Assembly (NCBI RefSeq): GCF_905475465.1
Contig: NC_062236.1
Coordinates: 9,992,001 to 10,056,000, forward strand
DNA from: Pieris napi
Lineage: Eukaryota > Arthropoda > Insecta > Lepidoptera > Pieridae
Length of the DNA stretch: 64,000 bases
Direction of reading: 5' to 3'
In this document: positions 1 through 12,305 of the stretch, piece by piece
Layout: each line of letters starts with the position of its first letter
How positions within the stretch are numbered: the first letter of the stretch is position 1
Translations under genes and position numbers: made by a program
The notes under the pieces: generated by a model
Seen by the model: the letters and a program-made list of their open reading frames with translations, nothing else
Databases searched by the model: none
What the model was told of the DNA's origin: nothing

Positions 1-235
1 TCGATCCCCTGTACACCAATGGACTTTCTTTCCATGTGCTCATTTAACATTAGCTCGAACGGTGAAGGAAAACATCGCAAGGAAACCGACATGTCTTAGA
101 CCCAAAAAGTCGACGGCGTGTGTCACTGGAGGCTGATCAACTACTTGCCTATTAGATTTAAAAATCTTTATGAAACAGATGCGTAAATTTGAGGCCCAGA
201 CCAAAAGAGGTTGTAGCACTACTGATTTTAATTGT
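1..235 (+). mobile_element. tRNA-derived SINE, 5' end cut by window edge
   Basis: Member of the commonest repeat in the window. It starts inside the tRNA-like head (tcgatcccct, the end of a pol III B box), continues through the 'caatggactttctttc' and 'gaacggtgaaggaaaacatcg' blocks shared with other copies, and ends near 'gttgtagcactactgatttt'. Full-length relatives sit at 44520, 48088 and 50881. Non-autonomous; copied by a partner LINE. Confidence 0.8.
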
Positions 236-1202
236 AACTAACACAATAATACCCATTACATATGAAATTATCTACATACATACATCGGGGTCCAATCGAC
301 ACTGATATAGGGCCAACGAAGTTGAATGTGGTCCTAATTTAAAAATAACCCTGTTAAATTGCGATTGCAATAGATAAAAATAATTAGTGTCTATTGCGTT
401 ACTTTACGCTCTGTTTGCAATGCAGAGAACTCAATCTTAAACATGCAACACTTTATAAACAATTTGATTTCTGGCAACACTTGTGCCGTCACATCAGTGG
501 AATGTATTGTTTGTTTAGTAACATTCGTAGTCACAATCGTTCATTTAATCATCTTTAATTACCTATCATTAGAATAAATAGTGACTAGACCCTAAAATAG
601 ATAGACTACACCCGTTTTTTGTCCTAAGTAATCTTAATAATACTGAACGTTAAGGAACGATTTAAAATTTTACCCCTTGTCGTAAAATATGGTATAAACG
701 GCAGGAAACTAATTATCTATTATATTAGACTTAAACGAGAGCGTAAAGCATGTGTTTTTGAAGTACATTTACTATGAGACATATTTTTACTGCAAAGTTC
801 TGCATTAATTTGTACTATCAACAACACATAAAGCTTCAATAATTGAAGTAGCAAAAAAACTAAAATAGACTCTCCCTCAACGAATAAGTATCGCAATACA
901 GCGAGGAAATGCTGCCAGCGTTAAAGGTACATTGCCACAGGGACCAAACTTTTTAAATTTGTTTTAGTTTTATTTTTATTAATTAATTTTATTATTACTA
1001 AATGGTCTCCAATGTAAAGTAGACGAATGAATACAGACTGCCTTTATTGGATGTTTTCAAAATGTTTCGCTTAAATGTTTTATAGAATACTAGTCTGGCA
1101 CTAGCAGTGAAAGATTTTTAATAAAATTTTGGACGAATATTTGAGGATTTTGCCTTTGAGCGTCAAGGATATAGATAGCGACATAATTTGTTTTTTTGAT
1201 CT

Positions 1203-1445
1203 GCCCTGCGATTCTGTAACTCACTTTTCGAACTCACACAGCGGTTTTCGCATCGGCGGTCGCTCTGAAATCAGTCGTGAAGCAGTCATTTTATGATTTG
1301 GCATTCTGATAAACAATAAACTACAAACTCCCACCTTTTCAGAATGCCAAATCATAAAATGACTGCTTCACGACTGATTTCAGAGCGACCGCCGATGCGA
1401 AAACCGCTTTGAGAGTTCGAAAAGTGAGTTACAGAATCGCAGGGC
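1203..1445. mobile_element. Foldback MITE, near-perfect 107-bp arms
   Basis: The left arm (1203-1309) and right arm (1339-1445) are reverse complements over 107 bp with only about three mismatches, leaving a 29-base loop. The ends read gccctgcgattctgtaac and its complement. A diverged copy lies at 45554-45727, so this is a dispersed element and not a chance palindrome. No coding capacity. The target duplication is unclear ('gat' on both sides is too short to trust). Confidence 0.85.
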
Positions 1446-1461
1446 TGATTCGATCTTTAAT

Positions 1462-1578
1462 CTTATAATATACCGGTAGTAAATCTAAATTTAGAATCAA
1501 TTTAACATCTTTTCTGTTGACGTCCATAAGTGTACTTGTTTACCTATATGAATAAAGTTATTTTGAGTTTGAGTTTAA
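1462..1578 (+). mobile_element. LINE 3'-end fragment
   Basis: Matches the tail of the element at 1930-2385: 'taaatctaaatttagaatc', 'tttctgttgacg', then 'gaataaagttattttgag' at the end. Further copies at 46465, 55395 and, reversed, 18090. Only 3' UTR remains; it abuts the foldback MITE on its left. Confidence 0.75.
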
Positions 1579-1929
1579 TTAAAATCAGATGATACCATAA
1601 TTCGCAATCTATACGAAATAAATACGACTATATCTACGTCAATAATTTAACTACAACCGGTTCAAGAAACCAGTAACAAAATTACTACGCTGCATGGAAT
1701 TTTATGCGGAGAAAAACTTTATTGGTTGTTATTGAAGATTTTTATACAAAACAATAATAACAGCAGTATTGTAAGTTTAATAAAATCTCGGATTTATATA
1801 AGTAATATAATTTATAAGGACTTGGAGATACTTTGAAGCCTTGATTGTTTATGGTAGGATTCAAAAAACGATACTAAATGTTACAACTCTGGAGTACAAA
1901 TATTAAATAACTTTCGTACAAAAGATCTA

Positions 1930-2385
1930 TTGTTGTATGTACAAAAAAATCTAATCGATTTTAAAATAAATTGTGACTTTTACCAGTATTATCCTCGAAA
2001 TAGAACTAATCTTAGCGTACGACCAACCAGGCTCCAGAAGATAAACCACTTCGAAATTGTATTCGTTTTTACAACAAACTCCCAAACGAAATTAGAGAAT
2101 TATTTCCGAATAAATTCAAAAATCTCGTTAAATGTAAATTAATCTATAAATCTTTTTATAAATCCGACGATTATTTAAATGATCCTTAATTCTTTGGATT
2201 GCTGCAGTTCAAACAGTTTGAATGACTCAAAACTTGGCGATTAAAGAATCTTGCCCGCTCTACGCCCTTGACTTGCGAACTGGTAGTAATTCTAAATTTA
2301 GAATCAATTTAACATCTTTTCCGTTGACGTTCATAAGTATACTTGGTTACCTATATTAATAAAGTTATTTTGAGTTTGAGTTTGT
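1930..2385 (+). pseudogene. Non-LTR retrotransposon 3' end (RT C-terminal tail plus 3'UTR)
   Basis: Decayed copy of a CR1/Jockey-like LINE. The frame around 2044-2190 gives a typical tail of such ORFs, with 'YNKLPNEIRELFPNKFKNL' and 'KSDDYLND', followed by a stop and a 3'UTR ending in 'aataaagttattttgagt'. The reverse transcriptase domain itself is missing (5' truncation). The 70-codon ORF at 1930-2142 is a piece of this remnant, not a host gene. The clade is inferred from the pattern only. Confidence 0.7.
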
Positions 2386-2389
2386 GTAG

Positions 2390-3384
2390 TAAAGTGCCTG
2401 AGCAGGTTATTTTTTAAATAGAAGAGTGGACACGCACTAGAGGTCTATTGGAGTGAGGAGAGATCGCGAGTTTTCGTTTCCGCCATCCCAAACTTGTGAC
2501 AGTAGCGCTAGTACGAGTAGTAGTCTAGTAGTAGTACTACTACATACAAAAACATCATGATCTAGCACTATTGGAAGTTACAGAGTACGGGGGCTGATGT
2601 TAAGTTATAAGACAGCTCATGTACTACAAACATGACCGCAATATATATTCATAAAATTGAACCGTTTTAACTAATCTGTCTCTCTTTATCAGTACACAGT
2701 ATGACAGAAAGAGACAAATGAATAAATAATAGGTAATTTTTTTTTTAGTAACACATCTAAACTTGACAGTTAATTACAAAAACACGAATACGTGTGAAAA
2801 AATCCTACTTATTGTATTGTCATTACGCAAACTCTGTACTTGACCTAAAGATCATTTCCAAAAAATCATAATTTACCAAACAGATTAAGAAATATTTACG
2901 TCTGGCAGTTTTGAAACTTGTTATTATCTACAATAATATAAAATTTAAGCCTCATACATTTAAACTTAACTAAAAACGCCTTGTAACGCCCCTGGTTTTT
3001 ACGCTCAGAACATTTAACTTTTAATATTAATCAACATCGATCGTTTAAATTTTTAAAGACTTGAAGATTTTGTCTATATATTAAAGTCAACTAAACACCA
3101 TACAAAAATTCTGATAAATAAATATTGTAGTCGAGAGTTTGTAAAAAAATCATCATTGAAATTAAATAATAATTATAAATATTATATAAAGAAACTCGCT
3201 TACGCAGTACGTGATGATATATTATACAATTTTGGCTGCGCAAGCGTTTCATAAGTGCTACTGTTTGAGAAACACGTCTGTGAAATACTCTCACACTCAC
3301 CTTGGCTCATTTGCAAATTTTATTATGAATATTCAAAAGAAATACTTAAAAATCAAATTACTTTTATTTCTGTACGTAACGTAT
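2390..3384. other. AT-rich non-coding stretch, no gene seen
   Basis: A short (AGT)n/(ACT)n imperfect repeat lies at about 2510-2545. Otherwise low-complexity AT-rich DNA with no coding pattern or recognised repeat. Confidence 0.5.
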
Positions 3385-3595
3385 GCGGAGTAGGTGAGCA
3401 GTCTCCTGTGCCTGACACACGCCGTCGGTTTTTTATGTCTAAAGCAGGTTTCCTCACGATCATTCCTTCACCGTTCGAAACTAAATGCGCACATAGAAAG
3501 TTCATTTGTGCACAGCCGGGGATCGAACCTACGACCTCAGGGATGAGAGTCGCTAAAGCCTCTAGGCCAACGCTGCTTTGCTATATGCATAACTC
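3385..3595 (-). mobile_element. tRNA-derived SINE, minus orientation
   Basis: Reads in reverse as the SINE consensus of this window: 'gtgcctgacacacgccgtcg', 'tttcctcacgat', 'gcacatagaaag', then the tRNA head 'cggggatcgaacctacgacc' and 'gatgagagtcgc'. The tail is truncated to the left. The ORF of 115 codons spanning it (3255-3602) is an accident of the repeat. Confidence 0.85.
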
Positions 3596-3599
3596 AAGT

Positions 3600-5299
3600 T
3601 GAGACAAAACATCGATCCTAAATCGTACAAAATCCTTCATCTAACCGCTCAAAGTTCGTTTACATTGATATTTTGTTCCCTTGTTTACCTTGAATCACAA
3701 TAACTACACAGCCGGAAGAACAATATGCGTTTGAGTAATCAATTTTAAACTTGAATTTTGATATTCGAATACACCGTTAGGCACCGAGCCATGACTGCTA
3801 TTAGCTATATTATTAATTTTAAAAACAATAGTGTGTTTTTTCTATAAACGAACTTTATGATGCATAAATATTAAAAGATTAAATCCTTTACGCTTTGACG
3901 GCAGTCGTAACCTCACAGTGAAACAAAAGACGAAACGTGACGTGATGTCCAAATGTGATTAATAAAAGTCCAATCAAAGGCGAGCGATACGATTCCACTT
4001 ACCGTAAACAATGATATTCAAACCAAACGCGACAAAAAAAAAAACAAACGCGACATCATTTTGTCTTGCATTCTTACTCCCTGCTTATTGTAATTACCGC
4101 AGCTTGGGTTAAAAAAGTGAACATATTGCAGAAGAGAACTAACAAATATGCTATATTCAAAAAAAACCTATGCGAGCATTTCAACGGCTAAAGAATAAGA
4201 CCACTTAAAATGCCTGTGAGTCGTTGCCGTCAGTTTTATACATAATAATACCCACAAATTATAAATAACACGATTGAGGTAACTAAATTTACATTTTAAA
4301 AATAACTTAAGATTATTTTCATTTTAAGGGTCAACGAACAAGGAGGTTTAGTATGTTTATTCAAGGAGAGTGATAAAGTACAACATTAGTTTAACGTAAT
4401 ATAATAAAACGCAAACTGTGACAAAGATCTACAATATTACGAAAATATAAGTTTCTAACAGCGTAAAACGGGAAACATTTTTGCATCCCCTTTGCTATTT
4501 TATATGCAAATATATTATGTATTCGTCCAACCTGGTATAACCAACTTATAAGTTTTAAATTATAATTTAACCTGCTAGTTACCATAAAAAACATTAGGTT
4601 TTGATTTGGACTTTTTAAATAAATAATGTATGAAGTATCTTTAACTCCTTATTACACGCGACACGCATCAATGACACGACATTGATAATGTTTGTTTCTC
4701 AGATTACTAAACAACTTATGTGGTTATTACGTTACTAAGATGTTCGTTATAAATTCCTGTTTAACGCAAATAGCCTTTGGAGGTAAAGAAAAACAAAGTC
4801 AGTAACTTTATGATACATTAGTCCATATTGCTAATAGATCGTACGCCTACAAGAGAAATAAATACTTTAGTAAATACTTGAATAAATACTTTCTATAATA
4901 ATCTTAGTATTTCTACGATAAAACATTAAACATTTATGGTTATGTTATGCGTGTACTAAATAAATAATTATTTTACGGACCAAAATGAGAGACTATTTTT
5001 ATAACTCGACGTTTTAAATTCTCTACAGCAATCCCAATATAAAATTTTACTGGAACATATAAGCAATAGAGTAGCCAATCAGTACACTCTTTTAAAATTA
5101 TACAGAAAATATTATACCAAGGGCTAGAACCAGTCTGTTGCATACATTCCTGTCAACAAAGACGTTGCGCTTGAATGCTGTCTCCGACACTATCGACATC
5201 TTTATATGTTCGCAGAGTGAGTTCACGGTAGCGATATTGTGTATATGTCATATAATGTATTGAATTTTTTGTTGACATTATCGTATTGGCTTAGTACTG
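3600..5299. other. Non-coding stretch, nothing recognised
   Basis: AT-rich, with A-runs and no ORF with coding character on either strand. No repeat of a family recognised elsewhere in the window. Confidence 0.45.
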
Positions 5300-5302
5300 T
5301 AA

Positions 5303-5554
5303 GGGTCTGTTTCACAATGTATGGATAAAGTACCAAATAGCTATGCAACACTAAAGAAGAATTTATTTAATTTATTTTTGGAAGATAAATTGTGCTATTT
5401 GACACTTCATCGGACTCATAACTTATGACTTATGTGACGAATAGCGCTATCTGACAGTCGTGAAATGCAACAATAGTGTTTATCCTACCAATAAGTAATA
5501 AATAGCTAATTTGGAACTTATGTAAAACTTATCCGTACATTGTGAAACAGACCC
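5303..5554. mobile_element. PIF/Harbinger-type MITE, 252 bp, TAA target duplication
   Basis: Terminal inverted repeats begin gggtctgtttcacaatgta and end with the complement tacattgtgaaacagaccc; the pairing extends about 30 bp (ggataagt / acttatcc). The copy is flanked by TAA at 5300-5302 and 5555-5557, the 3-bp duplication (TTA/TAA) of the PIF/Harbinger superfamily. No coding capacity. Confidence 0.85.
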
Positions 5555-6329
5555 TAAGGATAATTATGTATTTTTGTAAACAAATAAAAACCTTGTGAAA
5601 CATTCTTATATTATAAAGAGAACCAATAACTGCCGGCAACAATTATAATGTTTATTTGTAAATGGTGATGACGTTAACGCTTAGACCTTAAATAATTTTA
5701 AACACAAAATAATATTGTTTTAAACAAGTTCTGCCAAAGTTCTTATAGAAAATACAATAAAATCAATGATTAATTGTTGAATTAATCAAATCAATTTTAT
5801 TTTAAATTGGAATAAATTATTGTTATAATAAATAAGAAACCTAATCTGCGTTTTGTTGTTCATTAAAAAATGTAGTTTGTATGGGAGTAATATGATTTTT
5901 GGCCTAGCCGGTAATTTTATGTAAAATTTTGATATTGTTGTGATTTACGAATTAAAGACACAGGAAGCTCCCTTCTCTACTAAGGACAAGCAAATAAACT
6001 CAGTTGGTTTTTTACGCTTTTTTAATTTATTTTTACTATTTAAATAAATTAAAAAAAACAGCGTTTAAGATCTGTACGAAGTTAATTAACAAGGTGTAAG
6101 CATTTGTATGAGGAATATTCAAGACGAAGGATTAAGGATTTATCATAGTTATGTTTTTGGACGGTATTTAAGTGGTGCTAATTAAAATCTAACCCAATAA
6201 ATTTATTTTCATAGTTTACAGATATTTCAACCCAGTTCTGACAAACAAATTATATAGGTACCCGTACGTATGATACGCCAAACGTGGACTTACAATATAA
6301 AAATAAAAACTAAACTAGTAGCATGCCAG

Positions 6330-6755
6330 AAAGCTAAGGAATGGATACATAAAATTAAAAGCGAAAAAATAAGACGAAGAACAAAAGTGATAGATGCCTT
6401 ACATTATGCCCTAAAACAGACGTGGCGGGGCATATAGCAAGATACACCGATAATAGGTGGACCTTAAAGACAACTGTATGGAAAGGACCAAGAGGAAGAA
6501 GAAGAGGTTACCCAAAAAAAGGTGGATAGAAGAAATAGAAGCGGTAGCAGGAAACGAATGGAGAAAGAGAGCCATAGACAGAGTCAGTTGGAAAAAGCTG
6601 AAGAGGCCTTTACCCGTGAAGGGGTTTCGATCGACGGTACTGAAGGAAGCTAGGATATAGAATAACAAGCAAAAGGAAAAAAAAAGCTGTGTATTATAAT
6701 TTGTTTTTGTCATTATTGGAAATAAAACGGGCTTTATTATTATTATTATTACGTA
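6330..6755 (+). pseudogene. RTE-like LINE 3' end with (TTA)n tail
   Basis: Frames on the + strand give a basic RT C-terminal tail: 'QTWRGHIARYTDNRWT', 'RGRRRGYPKKRWIEEIEAV', 'AGNEWRKRAIDRVSWKKL'. The 'W.GH.AR..DNRW' and 'GRP..RW.D' patterns are typical of RTE/Jockey-type LINE ORF ends. A short 3'UTR with 'aataaaacgggc' and a (TTA)n tail follows, as RTE elements often show. At least one frameshift is needed upstream (the ORF at 6457-6660 is only part). Related copy at 30090. Confidence 0.75.
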
Positions 6756-6759
6756 TGAT

Positions 6760-8470
6760 TGAATCGAACACATAACGTACGTTTTAATTTCCTGCTTTCT
6801 TTATTAATAATTGAATGACTTTGACATTTGACTACTTCCCTGATGGCAAATTCCTTTAAAACCAATCTTGTCAACGTTCTTGTTTGTGACAATTTACGTG
6901 TAGAAAACGCCATGTCGTTATTTTCGAGACAAAGGCGGGGAATACAGATAGATTATTACTGTTTAAATCTTTGATTTAAGACATTTAACCTCATTTATCT
7001 TAAATGATACTAAATAAACTAAAAACAAAGCCGGTATTCCAAAGTTTTTATGTATTATTAAAAAATGTATTGGACGTTTACATACAGGAATCATATTAAC
7101 GCTAATTGTTCGTAGTCTAAGTCTCGTGAATCAAGAGTTCACACAACATTTTTAAAATTAATTCTTAACAATTCTATATGAACATGAAATTCTCTTTGTT
7201 TGATGGCCTTTGTTTTGTCTTATTAATCACCGCACCGCACAAGAATTAGACAATTTAAAAGTTTACTAATTTTGGTATTTCAAAGAGGTAAAATGTGGTA
7301 TAAAAGCCCTCAAAGTGCGCGAAAGTCTCTCTAGTACCAATTATAAGATTACTAAAAACATTTTTTTATATTGCCTCCAAACAATAGCGTGGAAACAAAG
7401 GGTCAAATGTGTAATTTACAATTAATATTATAAGGATATCATATTTTTAAGACAAAGGCTCATATACATTTACTAACTAGTATTTATTAACTTATAAAAA
7501 TTCCACTTTTCATTCAAAATGTCCAGATATTTCTATACATATCCATACATTGTTTCAAAACTAGTTTTGAGGCACGATTGTACTTAAATTAAATTTTTCG
7601 AGCACTAGGATATTCTTAAAACTATATTTGATTTATAATTTAGAAAATATATTTAATCTTCTTTACAGTGAACTATCCGATACCCATAGAACCGTATAGA
7701 GACAATGGCAAAACCATAGTGTTGAGCTAGATCTGAATTTGTTTGTTTAACCTGGGCATTGGTGTACCAAATATAATTAGAAAAATAATAAAACGTAAAA
7801 ATTATTCAAATAGAACGTGATATTAAAATTACGCACTCACAAAGACAATCAACATTAGTAGAAGTAGTTATAGCAAGAAATATATTTAAGCGATAAATAA
7901 ATTTCTTTTTTCCACATAATACGGAAGAGCTTAGTTTTAAATACTTAATGCTGTTTCGACGCATCCTGTGACAGGATAAATTTTCCTAAGTATGTTTTAG
8001 CAATACATATTAATCAATCAATAGCTATATAAATTTATTAAATGTAATAATTAATTTTACATTCAATTCGAGGCATGTAATTTATTAATGCATTGTAAAG
8101 TGCGCAAAAAATATCGATTTATCTGATTCTAAATGTCACAAGGTATGTTTGCATTTATATTTTTAGCTTTAAACTTCAAATTAAGACAATATTTTTATAA
8201 AAAAAACTCGTACTTGTTAGTTGGTAAAACGTAAAGGTTCTTGAATTTTTTCTAGCTCTCCACGTACAATGTTTAAATATCTGTGGTGCTAATAAAATCA
8301 CTGTAGAAACAATTTTAACTTAGCTAAATGGGTGCTAAGCAATATTTGAAGGTCCATAACCATAATCGACGCATCATTATAATCCATAATTCACGAAACG
8401 ATATTTATTGCTCATTAAAAACACATTTATTTCCATTATAACCTTGCCACGTTATAAAAATGACTATACA
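6760..8470. other. Non-coding stretch, no gene seen
   Basis: AT-rich without sustained reading frames. Possibly part of the first intron of the putative minus-strand gene whose first exon is proposed at 8476-8590. Confidence 0.4.
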
Positions 8471-8475
8471 CTTAC

Positions 8476-8590
8476 CTTTTTTTATTTTAATCGTAGTCAC
8501 AAAAACAATTCCATAAATGTTTTTTCACAAACACTGGCGCGATCGATTCGAATTTCGATGCGCGCGCGCCGCACGCTCACGTAGCACTGA
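8476..8590 (-). promoter_or_regulatory. Putative minus-strand promoter and first (5'UTR) exon
   Basis: On the minus strand a GC-rich stretch (GCGCGC-rich, about 8530-8640) contains TTCAGTGCT (8585-8593), a match to the arthropod TCAGT initiator. It is followed by an exon-like leader and a strong splice donor AAAG|GTAAGTG with the exon ending at 8476. The only ATG in it (near 8517) opens a six-codon uORF, so it would be 5'UTR. The gene body would lie to the left, outside or undetected. Read from sequence signals only. Confidence 0.35.
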
Positions 8591-8805
8591 ACTTGAGCTG
8601 CGTCTCAGCTCGCTCGCCTTCAGCTCAGTCACGCAAATCGATTCTCTATTTACATACGTTAGATTATACCTCCAAAGGTCACGACCATCGGGTAACCCGC
8701 TTGTGGAAGAATTTTCCATAATCTCCTGTTTGGTAGTTTACACCTGCGACTTCGCGTGGATCTGATAAAAATATCTTTAAAATCACACGACATATGAAAC
8801 TAGTT

Positions 8806-9170
8806 ATTAAGCTATTGCATAGATTTTATCGCGGGCTTTGAGCGCGGCGACCGAATCAAGAAATTCCGTAACGAAAAAACCTTACACACGATGACGTAAT
8901 ATAAGTGCGGCCAATACGCGTTAGAGCGGGATAGAACGCATACTGCGTATTCACATCTCTCTGACGAGATCAGTGCAGCCGGTGCGCGTTAGAGTGAGAC
9001 AGACTATATAGGCGAGCCTGGTAGAGTGGTAGAATGAATTAATTTATCAAAGAAAAACGTGAATTAATATCAAAGAAAAAAAATACTGCATAAATAAATA
9101 ATTATAATTGCATAAGTTGAAAAAAAATATGCAATAGCTTTACCGCGGCAGTACCAGAGTGCCACACGTT
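8806..9170 (+). repeat. Dispersed repeat, GC-rich, copy 1
   Basis: Shares most of its length with 33305-33690 in opposite orientation: 'attaagctattgcatag', 'cgcgggctttgagcg', 'gaatcaagaaattccgtaac', 'ctctgacgagatc', and at the far end 'ggcagtacc..agtgccacac'. Shared ends in two distant places indicate a mobile element of about 360 bp; the class is not clear. 'Taagctattgcata' occurs inverted near both ends. Confidence 0.7.
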
Positions 9171-9759
9171 TTTTTGTTTTTATTTTATTTATGACTTGTG
9201 GTGGCTAAGTATGTCCGTAGTGTCAATCTATTAGATTTGAATCTTGATTAGAATTAAATTTGCTCGCATTAGCGCCGTCTGACAATGCCGATTTTAATAA
9301 CTATGAAGCCATCTATCTTACTTTTGATGTATTATTTTCCATAATAACGCAAATTGTACAAAAAATCTACAGTCTTTCTTCTTCTTCAGGTGCCACTTTA
9401 TTAGGTACTTAAAGTTGGCTGTTATGGGCCTATCTGGTCGCCAAACTGTACATTGTTTGTTTCCATTTTTCGTCATCGTTTCTTGAAGAAGGGCGAATGG
9501 AAAAAATGTATGGTGGAGTTGAGTAGTTTATGTATTCATTTTGAAAGATCGATACACGATTTAAATAACTTCGCTCAATAGAAAAAAAATCCAAACATAG
9601 CCAACTTTTGACACTTTGAATTCATTTTATGACGAAAATGTATATAGAACATGATTTTGAAATGTACACGATATATTTTATCGCAAGCCAAGTAATCCAT
9701 TTCAGAAAAAAAATTGATAAAATTACATTAATTTAATGTTTTACATAACTAATTGTTAT

Positions 9760-9998
9760 TACGGGCCGGTGCGCCTTAGTGCTCCAGCTCTCCACTGCGC
9801 CCCGCAGTCCACCCCGAGACACTGACACAGGAATGCGTGCTGGGATAGCGCCTTAACTTGAATTGCCGGGTATCTTGCACTTGTCCCAACCTCGGCGTAT
9901 GTGATGCCGGTCCACTCCCATACGTTCCGCAACCACGACTTCTTCCTTCTACCATCCCATCTCTTACCTTGAATATTGACCATCATTATAAGCTGCAA
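9760..9998 (-). pseudogene. LINE ORF2 C-terminal remnant
   Basis: The minus-strand frame reads 'IMMVNIQGKRWDGRRKKSWL' followed by 'RNVWEWTGITYAE', a tail common in insect non-LTR ORFs ('..G.I.GKR..GRR..SWLKN.R.W.G'). Only about 80 codons remain and no catalytic RT motif is present. It is richer in GC than its flanks. Confidence 0.6.
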
Positions 9999-10929
9999 TA
10001 AATCGTATCAATTATGACAAAGACACAGTCTTTATTCCATTCATATTCTAGATCGGGATCAATCAACGTCTGGTGGACAGACGTGACATAAAATTGTTAT
10101 ATTATGTTAATATCTTTAAATTTGTATTTACTATTTAAATTCTAAAATCTATTTATGGTAGATTGTATTCATAGGAAGGCAACGTAATGTCGTAAGGTCA
10201 TGGACATGCCCTGTTACCTTACATTATGAAAATAATAACGAAACGTATATGGAGTCAACTTTAAATGGAAAGAACTGGTCTTTGTCAGAAAGTACATTGA
10301 TTATTTAGAAATAAATTTGATTGAAATATTAAAATTGATTTATATTGAATTGAGAGGGATGAACTCTACCTACACTGTAAATAATTTCATGACTTTTTCA
10401 TATATCGTCATCGATATTGACATTCTCATTCATAAAAATTTAATCAGTCTAATTGGACCGTATCAACTTTACTACGTACTAATTTCTTTTCTGATTAGCG
10501 TAACACAATTTCACATTAAAAGACAAATGGATAAAAAGACTGAATTAAATTTAGAAAATTAATAGTAAGAAAAAATATTTAATATCTGCGAGCATACGTC
10601 TAAAAGATACTTAAATTATAATTTTATGTTATACATATATAATTAGTCTTTTTTTCTGTTTATGTAAACAATAAATAAATAATGCCTATACTTTATTAAT
10701 CTTGTGGTTGAGCCTGACATAATTTATTCGTAACTTTATTCTATTATACTTATTATATTATACTTCTTTATTATAACAAGACTTTTATAATGCTTTTAAG
10801 CAATCGTGGTCATGGTCTCTTCCTCTCTCTGTCTCTGCCGTTTATTTTTTTTATTTTTACATTTTCAGTACAGAAAAATACAACATATTGATTAAATACA
10901 TAAAGTTATTAAAAACTAAACAACATTTG
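9999..10929. other. Non-coding stretch, no gene supported
   Basis: Contains an 81-codon AT-rich ORF (10317-10562) of biased, Ile/Tyr-rich composition with no recognisable domain; most likely chance. Nothing else stands out. Confidence 0.4.
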
Positions 10930-11078
10930 TAATCCTGAAGTTCAATTTCATCATTTTAGTGGTGGCATCTTTAGTGCTGGTTTACTAAATATTAACTAAT
11001 ACTGATTGACTAGCGATATATGAATTCTGTCACAAAACCTTTTGTCAAAAATAAAGTTTTATTATTATTATTATTATG
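10930..11078 (+). mobile_element. Probable LINE 3' end with (TTA)n tail
   Basis: Ends in 'aataaagttttattattatt' running into a TTA microsatellite, the same tail form as the RTE-like ends at 6330 and 30090. Preceding sequence is AT-rich without a readable frame. Confidence 0.45.
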
Positions 11079-11889
11079 ACCTTGCGACATTGCGTTGACA
11101 TATGCAATACCATAAATAGAAGTTATTCAGGTTGCAAGTCTTCACCGCGAATAATGTTTTTAAAATTATAAAAACTATTGTGAAAAATTATGTCAACATG
11201 AGAACACACAGAACTATAATACTTGCACATTCTAGAGAGCGGAGCATTCTGGGATATATTGTTGTTACTTGTGGGTATCATAAATAGTTAGAGTTAGAGC
11301 TTAAAAAATGGAATTGTATTAATTTTAGACACAAATGTATTCGTGTTTAAACAATATTTGCGATATAATTTATAATAACCGGTATATTATACTTGGTAAA
11401 TTATACCTAAAGCGTTGTTAATTAGTTAGGCATATGAGAAAAAACAAAAAAAGACAACCGTTCGCCCACTAAATTATTAAAATTCAGAGGCTGACGCATT
11501 CATTTCTAATTCGATGTTTTTTATTATAATGATGTCTACGCTCCCCACTTACGACAAATATATACCTATATATTAATAGGAACTATCATTCTACATATAC
11601 GATATTTATTTCTACAACCATTTCCTTTATCTTTCTAAAACGAAGGTTTTCTTGAATCTCTATCACGACCAATACGATTTGCTATATTAATAAATTAGTA
11701 ATAACATAAGAAGCGCATGGGTTAAATACGTAGAATTCGTGTAAACTTTACAAATTGTATGTAAAATCCAAGCGTTCGAGTTAAGAATTCTTGTGAGTCT
11801 TTCGTTCTCTTAGAGGTGCGGAGGACGCGTAAAAGTAATGTATAAGAGTCCAGACCAGACGATATTTCTGCCCTTTATACAAAAACGCT

Positions 11890-12305
11890 ATAAAACATCC
11901 ATCTTCTTCTTCAGCCGCACTCCACATTTCGAAGGTCATGTTAGTGGCACCGCACAACTTCCTCCACTCTCCCCTGTCGGCAAGCCTCTGCGCCTGGGTG
12001 ATGGTAAGACCCGTAATGGCCTTGATCTGTCCAACGAGTAGGGAATCGGCCTCGAGGTCTGGTGTCCACCATTCTGCCAGTCACGATGAGTTTTTCTAGG
12101 CTTTCTGGTTTCTGTCCAAATTAACTCAGGATGCGTTGGTAACAAAGTGTCAAAAGATATTTCACTTGTAACCTTCTTAGTATGGACACGTTTGTTTCCT
12201 TAGCTGTCCGGGGAATTCTTAGCATCCGCCTCCAACACCACATTTCCAGAGCATCGATTTTTCTCCTTTCGGATATCTCATATCTGTATTGTCCAAGACC
12301 CAGCG
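11890..12305 (-). pseudogene. Reverse transcriptase (LINE) C-terminal remnant
   Basis: Read on the minus strand the region yields 'DALEMWCWRRMLRIPRTAKE' and 'TNVS', then 'ESLEKLIVTGRM' and 'RWTDQ', the conserved tail of the common insect LINE family annotated as endonuclease-reverse transcriptase. Frameshifts and stops break it (at least two frames are needed), so it is dead. No catalytic domain remains. Confidence 0.7.

Noticed and set aside
6411..6773. 120-codon minus-strand hydrophobic ORF
   Set aside because: It is antisense to the LINE C-terminal tail and its purine-rich coding strand; hydrophobicity is a by-product.
8517..8765. 82-codon + strand ORF
   Set aside because: GC-rich island read in an arbitrary frame; the promoter/5'UTR reading on the minus strand explains it better.
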